The notes: generated from the letters alone by a model not told the origin. A stretch of 10,179 nucleotides of DNA from an uncultured Prevotella sp. (GCA_937877685.1 CALFGU010000158.1:1-10179), one strand, 5' to 3'; numbered from the stretch's first letter, positions 1 through 5,682 are shown. Numbers and translations are program-made.

Positions 1-1
1 A

Positions 2-118
2 GGTAAGATTGCCGAACTCTCTGGTCTTGACCGCAAGGAAGTGGACAAGGCGATGAAGCAACTCAAGGAAGAAGGCGCCATCGTCTCTCCCGTTCGTTGC
101 AAATGGACAGTGGCATAA
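2..118 (+). CDS. C-terminal end of a small winged-helix regulator-like protein (partial)
   Basis: The frame is open from the left edge and ends in TAA at 116-118, leaving 38 residues; the start lies outside the window. The fragment reads as a helix-turn-helix: an Ile-Ala-Glu-Leu-Ser-Gly-Leu turn, then a recognition-like helix (Arg-Lys-Glu-Val-Asp-Lys-Ala-Met-Lys-Gln-Leu-Lys-Glu-Glu), then a short wing-like strand pair ending Cys-Lys-Trp-Thr-Val-Ala. This is the pattern of the small single-domain winged-helix proteins (MarR/ArsR-like in annotation) that I recall from Bacteroidales. DNA binding is inferred from that pattern only, and targets cannot be told. A terminator-like hairpin follows 36 bp after the stop. 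The reading frame is clear; the family call is moderate because most of the protein is missing. Confidence 0.6.
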   Translation, partial: GKIAELSGLDRKEVDKAMKQLKEEGAIVSPVRCKWTVA

Positions 119-153
119 AACTACCGCATCACTCATCTAATACATAATACATT

Positions 154-188
154 AAGGGCTGCACCGAGAGTTAATTGGCGCAGCCCTT
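154..188 (+). terminator. Terminator-like hairpin after the regulator gene
   Basis: A perfect 9-bp inverted repeat, AAGGGCTGC (154-162) and GCAGCCCTT (180-188), encloses a 17-nt loop, 36 bp after the regulator stop codon. The right arm is not followed by a T-run, so it is not a classic intrinsic terminator in the plus direction. The minus direction has an AT-rich but interrupted tail. Termination or 3'-end protection for either convergent gene is an inference from position. Confidence 0.45.
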
Positions 189-234
189 GGTATGTCAGAA
201 GGGGATTTTCCGTATTATTGTCCGGTAAAAATGT

Positions 235-442
235 CTCACGCAGAGTACGCAAAATGCGCAAAGACTATGCAGAGCATTTTCCCTTACTTCATAAGCGATT
301 GCGCAAAGACATACCTTGCTTCGCTCGTATGTAACCATCCGGACGGCAAAGCACAAGCGGAGCGTGTGCCCTCTGCGTATTTCTATTCTGCTTGTAAAGA
401 TATTCCGCATGGAATTTGCGCTCTTTGCGCTCTTTGCGTGAG
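235..442. repeat. 208-bp element with 28-bp terminal inverted repeats (MITE/REP-like)
   Basis: The left end (235-262, starting CTCACGCAGAG) matches the reverse complement of the right end (415-442, starting CTCACGCAAAG) at 23 of 28 positions. The ends are built from short units of the GCGCAAAGA/ACGCAGAG kind. GCGCAAAGAC recurs as a direct copy at 256-265 and 301-310, and an ACGCAGAG unit lies inverted at 372-379. Two internal hairpins are visible: ACATAC/GTATGT (309-314 with 327-332) and GCACA/TGTGC (351-355 with 365-369). There is no convincing protein inside. Intergenic repeats rich in GCGCAAAG/GCGCAGAG units are, as I recall, common in Bacteroidota genomes. That this one is a non-autonomous mobile element rather than a static folded repeat is inference; no target-site duplication was identified. 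Confidence 0.6.
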
Positions 443-525
443 AATAAAATACAACAATATTTCCGAACGATTGCAATGCCTCTTTTTGAGGACGCACAAA
501 CCGTACGTCCCTACTTATCAAGTAT

Positions 526-984
526 TTACCTCACCCTCCTCAACAACTCCGCACAAGCATCTTCGAGCAGGGTAACGACGAGGTCGAACGCTTCGGGGCC
601 GTCGTAATAGGGGTCGGGGATGAAGGTGTGAGGGTGCTCCGTGAGGTAATCCGCCATGCGCACGACCTTCTGCTTTGCCTCTTCCGAGGGGGCGGCGTTG
701 TGAAGTTGGCGCACGTTGTTATCGTCCATCGCCACGATGAGGTCGAAGCGCGTGAAATCTTCCTTACGCACGGGGCGCGAACGGTGTGTGAGGTTGTACC
801 CACGGCGTTGGGCGCACGCACGCATACGACTATCTGCCAATTCGCCTTCGTGATAGTCAATCATGCCCGCCGAATCAACCGTAAACTGGTCTCCCACCCC
901 TGCCTGATGGGCAAGCGTGCGAAAGACTTCTTCCGCCGTAACTGAACGGCAGATATTTCCGAGGCATACGAAGAGGATGTTCAT
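526..984 (-). CDS. Low-molecular-weight protein tyrosine phosphatase
   Basis: The 152-residue product has the length of the cytosolic low-molecular-weight phosphatase family, which removes phosphate from phosphotyrosine through a cysteinyl-phosphate intermediate. The P-loop CLGNICRS at the N-terminus supplies Cys7 and Arg13 (C-X5-R). The general acid is Asp124 in the conserved DPYYDG motif, and the Asp37-Ser38-Ala39-Gly40 segment is also typical. I start at Met19 of the longer open frame (ATG at 984), because it places the P-loop strand at residue 3 as in the family; the upstream 18 codons are polar and unlike it. The residue after the P-loop serine is Val15 where the family usually has Pro. 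The gene lies 75 bp downstream of the orphan gene on the same strand, with no promoter recognised in between, so read-through from trmD is plausible. No tyrosine kinase or capsule gene is nearby, so the substrate is unknown. Confidence 0.9.
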   Translation of the reverse strand: MNILFVCLGNICRSVTAEEVFRTLAHQAGVGDQFTVDSAGMIDYHEGELADSRMRACAQRRGYNLTHRSRPVRKEDFTRFDLIVAMDDNNVRQLHNAAPSEEAKQKVVRMADYLTEHPHTFIPDPYYDGPEAFDLVVTLLEDACAELLRRVR

Positions 985-1050
985 TGGGTGAAGGTTATGA
1001 GGGGATGAGTTTTGCCGTTCGTTTTTTTCGCAACACACAGAAAACCATTC

Positions 1051-1070
1051 GTATTGGGGTTATCCAATAC
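1051..1070 (-). terminator. Hairpin over the orphan gene's stop codon
   Basis: GTATTGG (1051-1057) and CCAATAC (1064-1070) form a perfect 7-bp stem with a 6-nt loop, and the stop codon of the 140-residue gene (1060-1062) lies within it. In the minus direction the stem is followed by a weakly T-containing stretch (GGTTTTCTG) rather than a solid T-run. It may attenuate transcription into the phosphatase gene or protect an upstream 3' end; both are inferences. Confidence 0.35.
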
Positions 1071-1482
1071 TTACAGAAACGCTATCTCCGTGTTGTAATT
1101 CTTCATTGATATAATCTGTAGGATTTTCTTTTGGGAATGTCACAATAGTACCTACATATATTGTGGTTGTTCCATTTTTCATTGTGATAACACAAACTGA
1201 AGCACTACCTTCACCTTTAACGAACGGGATTTGTGTAGTCTTTTCGTTTATTGCTACAACAAAGTTTGAAGGAGGACTATCAGCCTCTTTGGAAGAAGAT
1301 AAATGTGAAATACCAAAACTATCAGGAGTGTGGATGATGATATTTATCATATCCCCTACACGGCAAAGGATGTCGCGATGAGATTTATTTTTTGTAAATA
1401 CATTGAGAAATGTACCTTCTTTATTATTACAAATAGTAACAACCCCTACGCTTCCTTTGGGTATGTAAAATGTGTTTTCCAT
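1060..1482 (-). CDS. Hypothetical AT-rich 140-residue protein
   Basis: I do not recognise this protein. The frame starts with ATG at 1482, 12 bp after the trmD stop, and ends in TAA at 1060-1062, so it sits like the second gene of a trmD transcript. The translation looks like a real soluble protein: alternating hydrophobic stretches (GSVGVVTI, MINIIIHT, NFVVAIN, SVCVITM, TIYVGTIVTF) suggest an all-beta fold, broken by a Ser/Pro-rich linker near residues 62-72. There is no signal peptide, membrane segment or Cys/His metal motif. Base composition is very unlike its neighbours: samples of 60 bp at 1141, 1261 and 1381 have 19, 21 and 12 G+C, against 35-36 of 60 inside trmD and the phosphatase gene. 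That contrast suggests recent acquisition or an orphan gene. No catalytic motif was found and no function is proposed. Confidence 0.7.
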   Translation of the reverse strand: MENTFYIPKGSVGVVTICNNKEGTFLNVFTKNKSHRDILCRVGDMINIIIHTPDSFGISHLSSSKEADSPPSNFVVAINEKTTQIPFVKGEGSASVCVITMKNGTTTIYVGTIVTFPKENPTDYINEELQHGDSVSVSIG

Positions 1483-1494
1483 CTCAATGACTAT

Positions 1495-2169
1495 TTACTC
1501 CAACAAATCTGGACGCAAGCGCTTCGTGCGTTCCAACGATTGTTGCAATTCCCATTCTTTAATCTTTGCCTCATGCCCCGAGAGAAGCACGTCGGGCACA
1601 CGCCACCCTTTATATTCCGCGGGGCGGGTGTAAACGGGTGCGGCAAGGAGATTGTCCTGGAAGGAGTCGGAAAGGGCGCTCTGCTCATCGCCAATAACGC
1701 CAGGAATGAGGCGCACGATGCTGTCCGTCATCACCGCCGCCGCCAATTCGCCACCCGTCAGGACATAGTCGCCGATGGACACTTCCTTCGTAATCAGGTG
1801 CTCACGAATGCGGTAATCCACGCCCTTGTAGTGGCCACAAAGGATGATGATGTTCTTCTTCATCGAAAGCGTGTTGGCCATGGGTTGGTTGAACTGCTCG
1901 CCATCGGGCGAGGTGAAGATAATCTCGTCGTAATCGCGCTCCGCCTTGAGCGCCGCAATGCAATCGTCAATGGGTTGGCATTGCATCACCATGCCCGCAA
2001 ATCCGCCAAAGGGATAGTCGTCCACACGGCGGTGCTTGTCCTTCGTGTAATCGCGGAGGTTGTGAACGTGAATCTCCACAAGTCCCTTCTTCTGGGCGCG
2101 ACCAAGGATGGAGAGGTTCATAAAGTCGTGCAACATCTCGGGCACAACGGTGATGATATCGATACGCAT
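1495..2169 (-). CDS. trmD: tRNA (guanine-N1)-methyltransferase TrmD
   Basis: TrmD methylates N1 of G37 next to the anticodon of several tRNAs, using S-adenosylmethionine, and so prevents +1 frameshifting. The 224-residue product starts MRIDIITVVPEM, the usual N-terminus, so I use the ATG at 2169 rather than the longer open frame up to 2316, whose extra 49 residues resemble nothing in the family. The deep trefoil-knot cofactor loop is seen as SIGDYVLTGGELAA (131-144). The catalytic pair matching E. coli Arg154 and Asp169 is present as Arg153 and Asp168, with the same 15-residue spacing (RLIPG to SDSF). The YTRPAEY and VLLSGHEAKI motifs follow. The protein ends soon after the SLERTKRLRPDLL helix and lacks the C-terminal extension of the E. 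coli enzyme. It is transcribed divergently from ligA and leads the group with the orphan gene and the phosphatase. Confidence 0.96.
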   Translation of the reverse strand: MRIDIITVVPEMLHDFMNLSILGRAQKKGLVEIHVHNLRDYTKDKHRRVDDYPFGGFAGMVMQCQPIDDCIAALKAERDYDEIIFTSPDGEQFNQPMANTLSMKKNIIILCGHYKGVDYRIREHLITKEVSIGDYVLTGGELAAAVMTDSIVRLIPGVIGDEQSALSDSFQDNLLAAPVYTRPAEYKGWRVPDVLLSGHEAKIKEWELQQSLERTKRLRPDLLE

Positions 2170-2210
2170 AGTTATTCTATAAATAGGAAGGTTCTTAAAA
2201 TTTTCACTTG

Positions 2211-2218
2211 CAAAAATA
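2211..2218 (-). promoter_or_regulatory. Bacteroidales -7 promoter element for trmD
   Basis: On the minus strand this reads TATTTTTG, matching TAnnTTTG, the -7 element used by the Bacteroidetes primary sigma factor. It ends 41 bp before the trmD ATG, a reasonable leader length. No TTTG was found 19-21 bp further upstream, so the -33 half is weak or absent. Confidence 0.5.
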
Positions 2219-2240
2219 CGCATTATCTTTGGGATTTCCG

Positions 2241-2248
2241 TAATTTTG
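2241..2248 (+). promoter_or_regulatory. Possible -7 promoter element for ligA
   Basis: TAATTTTG fits TAnnTTTG on the plus strand, 22 bp from the divergent trmD element, so the two would form a back-to-back pair. A TTTG lies only 9 bp upstream (2228-2231), which is the wrong spacing. The ligA leader would be about 170 nt, longer than usual. No better candidate was seen nearer ligA, although TCTTTTTG at 2351-2358 is a partial match. Confidence 0.3.
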
Positions 2249-2360
2249 TGTGATGAAAGGTAAACCTGCTGACAGATGAACGGGTGACGTTTATTGACAG
2301 AAGAACAAAAGAACAAATTTTTGACAATGGAAGTGATGTACGTAGATACCTCTTTTTGTC

Positions 2361-2390
2361 CTTATGTTCTTATGTCTAAAAAAACTTATT
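2361..2390. repeat. Short 8-bp-period repeat upstream of ligA
   Basis: CTTATGTT (2361-2368) is followed directly by CTTATGTC (2369-2376). A further CTTAT occurs in phase 16 bp later (2385), and CTTAC follows at 2391. The repeat is short and AT-rich and could arise by chance, but it has the same 8-bp period as the array ahead of dapA. Confidence 0.35.
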
Positions 2391-2426
2391 CTTACATCTA
2401 AAGGTTTACGTCAAAAAGCAATCACC

Positions 2427-4433
2427 ATGCAAGAACAAAGAATCCTTGAGTTGCGCAAATTGTTGCACGACCACAACTATAATTATTACGTCAAGAATGC
2501 GCCCACGATTTCCGACCAAGAGTTTGACCAACTGATGGACGAACTCCTCCTGCTTGAGGCGCAAAATCCCCTACTCTTCGACCCCAATTCACCCACCCAG
2601 CGCGTGGGTTCTGACCTCTCGGGCGACTTTGAGCAGGTGACGCATCAGCGCCCCATGCTCTCGCTGGGCAATACGTACAATCGCGAGGAGGTGGCGGCGT
2701 TTTACGAGCGCGTGCGCCAAGGATTAGAGGGCGAGGCGTTTGACATTTGTTGCGAACTCAAGTTTGACGGCCTCAGCATTTCCCTCCATTATGAGGAGGG
2801 CAAGTTGGTGCGTGCCGTGACGCGTGGTGATGGTGTGGTGGGCGATGACGTGACGCGCAATGTGCGCACCATTCGCTCCATTCCGCTCCTGCTTCCCGAG
2901 GGGGGGGACTATCCCGAGGCGTTTGAAATTCGTGGCGAAATCCTCATGCCGTGGCAGAGTTTTGAAACCCTTAATCAGCAACGCGAGGCACGCGGAGAAG
3001 CGCTCTTTGCCAACCCCCGCAATGCGGCTTCAGGGACGCTCAAGAGCAAGAATTCGGCCGTCGTAGCGTCGCGTAAGTTGGATGCCTACCTCTACGAACT
3101 TTACACCCCCGAAGAAACCGCCGAGGGGCATTTTGAAAGCCTTCTGAAGGCAGGCTCGTGGGGATTCAAAATCTCCGAAGCAACATGTCTTGCGCATAGC
3201 CTTGACGACATCTATCGCTTCATCGACCATTGGGACACGATGCGCAGAGAATTGCCCGTGGCAACGGATGGTATCGTGCTGAAAGTCAACAACTACAACC
3301 AGCGTGAGCGCCTTGGTTTTACCGCCAAAAGTCCGCGTTGGGCTATTGCCTATAAGTTTCAAGCCGAGCGCGGTCGCACCCTCCTCAATGAGGTGACCTT
3401 CCAAGTGGGAAGAACGGGGGCGGTGACTCCCGTGGCGAACATGGAACCCGTGCAACTTGCGGGCACCATAGTCAAGCGTGCATCCCTCCATAATGCTGAT
3501 ATTATCAATCAGTTAGACCTTCATCTCGGCGACTATGTGTATGTAGAAAAGGCGGGTGAAATCATTCCGCAAATCGTGGGCGTTGACACCGAAGCGCGCT
3601 CGTTTATGCCAGGACCCAAGGTCATGTTCCGCACGACGTGTCCCGAATGTGGCACTCCCTTGGTGCGCTATGAGGGCGAGGCGGCGCATTATTGCCCTAA
3701 CGACACGCAATGTCCGCCTCAAATCAAGGGGCGCATTGAGCACTTCATTTCGCGCGAGGCGATGAACATTGATAGTCTCGGTCCTGAAACCGTGGCAAGC
3801 CTTTTTGAGCGAGGCATTCTTCACAATGTGGCGGACCTCTACACCCTCACCCTTGACCAACTCACCACGATGGAGGGCAATCGTGAGAAGTCGGCACGCC
3901 GCCTCTTGGAGGGCATTGCGGAGAGCAAGAATGTGACCTTCGACCGCGTGCTCTATGCCCTCGGCATTCGCTTTGTAGGTAAGGTAGTAGCAAAACTCTT
4001 GGCGCGCCAATTCAAGAACATTGATGCCCTTCAAGCGGCCTCTTTTGAGCAACTCCTCGAAACGGAAGGCGTGGGCGAAATCATTGCGCAAAGCGTCAAG
4101 GAATACTTCTCAAAGCAAGATAATCTTGACCTCCTGGAGCGCCTACGCGAGGCAGGACTTCAAATGGAACTCCCTGAAATCCAACTCTCCTCCACCCTTC
4201 TCGAAGGCATTAGCATCGTCATCAGTGGCACCTTCACCCACCACTCACGCGAGGAATACAAGGCCATCATCGAAGCCAACGGTGGCAAGAATGTGTCCAG
4301 CATTTCAAAGAAAACCACCTTCATCCTCGCCGGTGAAAACATGGGTCCCTCAAAACTCGAAAAGGCGCAAAAACTCGGCGTAGAAATCGTGGATGAAGAA
4401 ACTTTCTTGGCACGATTGAATGGAGAAGCATAA
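2427..4433 (+). CDS. ligA: NAD-dependent DNA ligase LigA
   Basis: LigA seals nicks in duplex DNA during replication and repair using NAD as the adenylate donor. The 668-residue product matches the family length (E. coli 671). Seen in order: the N-terminal NAD-binding Ia domain (HDHNYNYYVKNAPTISDQEFD); the adenylation lysine Lys112 in LKFDGLSIS; the oligonucleotide-binding domain; a four-cysteine zinc finger (Cys405, 408, 423, 429), each three below the E. coli number; helix-hairpin-helix repeats with GVGEI near residue 550; and a C-terminal BRCT domain from about 591 to the end (GISIVISGTF, then GGKNVSS). I chose the ATG at 2427 (MQEQRILELR) over the in-frame ATG at 2364, because the extra 21 residues fall before the conserved N-terminus. 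All key residues are present. The stop is followed 10 bp later by a 9-bp tandem repeat, and dapA lies 248 bp downstream on the same strand. Confidence 0.97.
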   Translation: MQEQRILELRKLLHDHNYNYYVKNAPTISDQEFDQLMDELLLLEAQNPLLFDPNSPTQRVGSDLSGDFEQVTHQRPMLSLGNTYNREEVAAFYERVRQGLEGEAFDICCELKFDGLSISLHYEEGKLVRAVTRGDGVVGDDVTRNVRTIRSIPLLLPEGGDYPEAFEIRGEILMPWQSFETLNQQREARGEALFANPRNAASGTLKSKNSAVVASRKLDAYLYELYTPEETAEGHFESLLKAGSWGFKISEATCLAHSLDDIYRFIDHWDTMRRELPVATDGIVLKVNNYNQRERLGFTAKSPRWAIAYKFQAERGRTLLNEVTFQVGRTGAVTPVANMEPVQLAGTIVKRASLHNADIINQLDLHLGDYVYVEKAGEIIPQIVGVDTEARSFMPGPKVMFRTTCPECGTPLVRYEGEAAHYCPNDTQCPPQIKGRIEHFISREAMNIDSLGPETVASLFERGILHNVADLYTLTLDQLTTMEGNREKSARRLLEGIAESKNVTFDRVLYALGIRFVGKVVAKLLARQFKNIDALQAASFEQLLETEGVGEIIAQSVKEYFSKQDNLDLLERLREAGLQMELPEIQLSSTLLEGISIVISGTFTHHSREEYKAIIEANGGKNVSSISKKTTFILAGENMGPSKLEKAQKLGVEIVDEETFLARLNGEA

Positions 4434-4443
4434 GGAAACATGC

Positions 4444-4479
4444 CCTAAAGTCCTTAAAGACCTTAATGACTTTAAAGAG
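4444..4479. repeat. 9-bp tandem repeat, four units, after ligA
   Basis: Four consecutive 9-bp units start at 4444, 4453, 4462 and 4471 with consensus CTTAAAGAC; each unit keeps TAA at positions 3-5 and differs from the consensus at one to three positions. The array begins 10 bp after the ligA stop codon. It has no T-run or hairpin of terminator type. A C-rich stretch follows (4481-4492). Confidence 0.6.
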
Positions 4480-4548
4480 TCCTCCCCCTCCCACAAATAT
4501 TTTCCCCTAAATTTTCGCCTTTCAGACACCCATATTGCAGAAAAATCT

Positions 4549-4556
4549 TAAATTTG
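4549..4556 (+). promoter_or_regulatory. Bacteroidales -7 promoter element for dapA
   Basis: TAAATTTG matches TAnnTTTG and is followed by CA, as is common at these promoters. No TTTG stands 19-21 bp upstream; the nearest similar word is TATTG at 4533-4537. The start of transcription would be near 4563, giving a leader of about 120 nt before dapA. Confidence 0.45.
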
Positions 4557-4681
4557 CATAATGAATTTGACCAAGTTTATAAGGTAACTTCACTCACATG
4601 ACATTAGATAAGGTACAGACGATGCCGTGCGAGAGTTTCTCATAACCTCATTACCTTATAACCTCACAACCTTAAAACCAT
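4557..4681 (+). promoter_or_regulatory. dapA leader with competing complementary segments
   Basis: Within the inferred leader, TATAAGGTAA (4578-4587) is exactly complementary to TTACCTTATA (4651-4660). A second copy, ATAAGGTA (4608-4615), can pair with the core of the same downstream segment (4652-4659), so the two pairings exclude each other. The shared target lies in the 8-bp array next to the start codon, so either pairing could affect access to the ATG. Two tiny open frames, 8 codons from 4561 and 15 codons from 4598, overlap this region without any sign of being translated. No lysine riboswitch is recognisable and the leader is too short for one. Regulation by this structure is inference. 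Confidence 0.3.
4637..4680. repeat. 8-bp tandem repeat ending at the dapA start codon
   Basis: ACCT recurs exactly every 8 bp at 4645, 4653, 4661 and 4669, with unit consensus ACCTYAYA. A degenerate fifth unit precedes these (4637-4644) and a truncated ACCA follows at 4677-4680. One base separates the array from the dapA ATG (4682), so it occupies the place where a ribosome-binding site would be. No Shine-Dalgarno sequence is present, as is usual in Bacteroidota. The ten-base word CTCATAACCT in this array also occurs just upstream of the phosphatase gene. Confidence 0.65.
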
Positions 4682-5557
4682 ATGCGACAAAATATCTTCA
4701 GAGGCCTCGGCGTTGCCGTTGTCACTCCCTTTATGGAGGACGGTAGCATTGATTTCGAAGCCCTCGCTCGACTTATAGACAACCAATTAGAAGGAGGCAT
4801 TGACTTCTTCTGTGTGCTCGGCACAACGGCCGAAACGCCCACACTCAACATGGAAGAGCGCCGTGCCATCACCCGCTTCTTTATTGATCGTGTAGCGGGC
4901 AGAGTCCCCCTTCTGCTCGGTGCGGGAGGTAACGACACTCGCAAGGTCATTGAAGGACTCAAGGATATCCCCGAAGGCATTGACGGATTGCTCATCGTAG
5001 CGCCCTATTACAACAAGCCCTCACAAGAAGGACTCTATCAGCACTACAAGGCCGTAGCATCAGCCACCAACCTTCCCGTGGTGGTTTATAACGTACCCGG
5101 AAGAACGGGCGTGAACATCACCGCCGAAACCACTCTCCGCATCGCACGCGATTGTCCCAACGTGATTGCCACAAAAGAAGCATCGGGCAACATCGGTCAG
5201 ATTGAAGAAATCATCGTTGGCGCACCCGAAGGTTTTGAAGTGTTGAGTGGCGACGACGGCATTGCATTCGAACTCATGAGCGCAGGAGCAACAGGGGCCA
5301 TCACCGTAATCGGTAACTCCCACCCCCACGAATTTGCCGAAATGATTCACGCCATCCAAGCAGGAGATCTTCAAAAGGCACAAACCATCCACCACGGATT
5401 CAACGACTACTACAAACTCCTCTTCGTGGACGGCAACCCCTCAGGCGTAAAGTGCGCACTCGCCCTTCAAGGCACCATCAAAAACGTACTCCGCCTCCCC
5501 TTAGTGCCCGCCCGTAAAGAAACGGAAGCAAAGATTGCCGAATTTTTGAAGTCATAA
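4682..5557 (+). CDS. dapA: 4-hydroxy-tetrahydrodipicolinate synthase DapA
   Basis: DapA condenses pyruvate with aspartate semialdehyde, the first committed step of the diaminopimelate and lysine pathway, in the cytoplasm. The 291-residue length is standard for this class I aldolase barrel. Visible are the TPF strand end at 15-17, the pyruvate-binding GTTAE loop (47-51, where GTTGE is more usual), APYYNKP (108-114), the catalytic tyrosine Tyr136 in VVYNVPGRTG with the carboxylate-binding Arg141, and the Schiff-base lysine Lys165 in ATKEASGN. The GDDG motif near residue 190 and the conserved GNP motif near residue 257 are also present. The ATG at 4682 begins MRQNIFRGLGVAVVTPF, the normal N-terminus, so the start is secure. 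N-acetylneuraminate lyase belongs to the same fold family, but the GTT and PGR motifs favour DapA. It lies downstream of ligA with its own apparent promoter and ends before a bidirectional terminator. Confidence 0.95.
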   Translation: MRQNIFRGLGVAVVTPFMEDGSIDFEALARLIDNQLEGGIDFFCVLGTTAETPTLNMEERRAITRFFIDRVAGRVPLLLGAGGNDTRKVIEGLKDIPEGIDGLLIVAPYYNKPSQEGLYQHYKAVASATNLPVVVYNVPGRTGVNITAETTLRIARDCPNVIATKEASGNIGQIEEIIVGAPEGFEVLSGDDGIAFELMSAGATGAITVIGNSHPHEFAEMIHAIQAGDLQKAQTIHHGFNDYYKLLFVDGNPSGVKCALALQGTIKNVLRLPLVPARKETEAKIAEFLKS

Positions 5558-5568
5558 GATTTAAGCAA

Positions 5569-5604
5569 TCTAGAATATCTAGATCATCTAGAATCCCTAG
5601 AAAT
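5569..5604. repeat. 9-bp tandem repeat of TCTAGA units after dapA
   Basis: TCTAGA occurs at 5569, 5578 and 5587 and CCTAGA at 5596, exactly 9 bp apart each time; the consensus unit is TCTAGAATC. The array starts 11 bp after the dapA stop codon. Because TCTAGA is its own reverse complement, neighbouring units can pair as small hairpins. Four CTAG tetramers in 36 bp is striking, as CTAG is generally scarce in bacterial genomes. Confidence 0.7.
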
Positions 5605-5621
5605 CAAAGATTCGCCCAAGC

Positions 5622-5662
5622 AAAAAGAGAATGCACTCCCATCGGAAATGCATTCTCTTTTT
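5622..5662. terminator. Bidirectional intrinsic terminator between dapA and pheS
   Basis: A perfect 14-bp stem, AAAAAGAGAATGCA (5622-5635) and TGCATTCTCTTTTT (5649-5662), encloses a 13-nt loop. The A-run on one side and T-run on the other mean that transcripts from either direction end in a U-tract. It lies 64 bp after the dapA stop and 20 bp after the pheS stop, so it serves both convergent genes. Confidence 0.9.
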
Positions 5663-5682
5663 TATATGTATAACTTTCGCTC

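Larger units (their letters stand above)
119..525. other. Gene-free interval between convergent genes
   Basis: These 407 bp separate the plus-strand regulator end from the minus-strand phosphatase end. They hold a terminator-like hairpin (154-188) and an inverted-repeat-bounded element (235-442). Open frames crossing the interval, such as 192-575 on the plus strand, have low-complexity Cys/His/Tyr-rich translations with no recognisable domain and overlap the repeat, so I do not call them genes. Near the phosphatase end there are two weak hairpins, CCTC/GAGG at 479-491 and GGACG/CGTCC at 490-510, neither followed by a T-run. The rest shows nothing I recognise. Confidence 0.6.

Noticed and set aside
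235..442. CRISPR array, suggested by repeated GCGCAAAGA units
   Set aside because: The units are short, unevenly spaced and partly inverted, with no uniform spacers and no cas genes nearby.
192..575. 127-residue plus-strand open frame between the regulator and the phosphatase
   Set aside because: It runs through the inverted-repeat element, has a repetitive Cys/Ala/Leu-rich translation without a domain, and overlaps the phosphatase 3' end; its openness comes from the repeat units.
1330..2253. 307-residue plus-strand open frame opposite trmD and the orphan gene
   Set aside because: It is the antisense shadow of trmD, His/Val-rich as expected from that frame, while the minus strand encodes a complete TrmD with all its motifs.
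3030..4091. Long minus-strand open frames opposite ligA
   Set aside because: They are antisense to a fully conserved ligase; the translations show no domain, and the G+C-rich codon pattern explains their length.
4598..4645. 15-codon open frame in the dapA leader as a possible leader peptide
   Set aside because: It contains only one lysine codon and no run of any amino acid, so there is no sign of amino-acid-specific attenuation; it is kept only as a note in the leader entry.
4557..4681. Lysine riboswitch ahead of dapA
   Set aside because: The leader is about 120 nt, shorter than the known lysine riboswitch, and none of its conserved junction pattern is visible.
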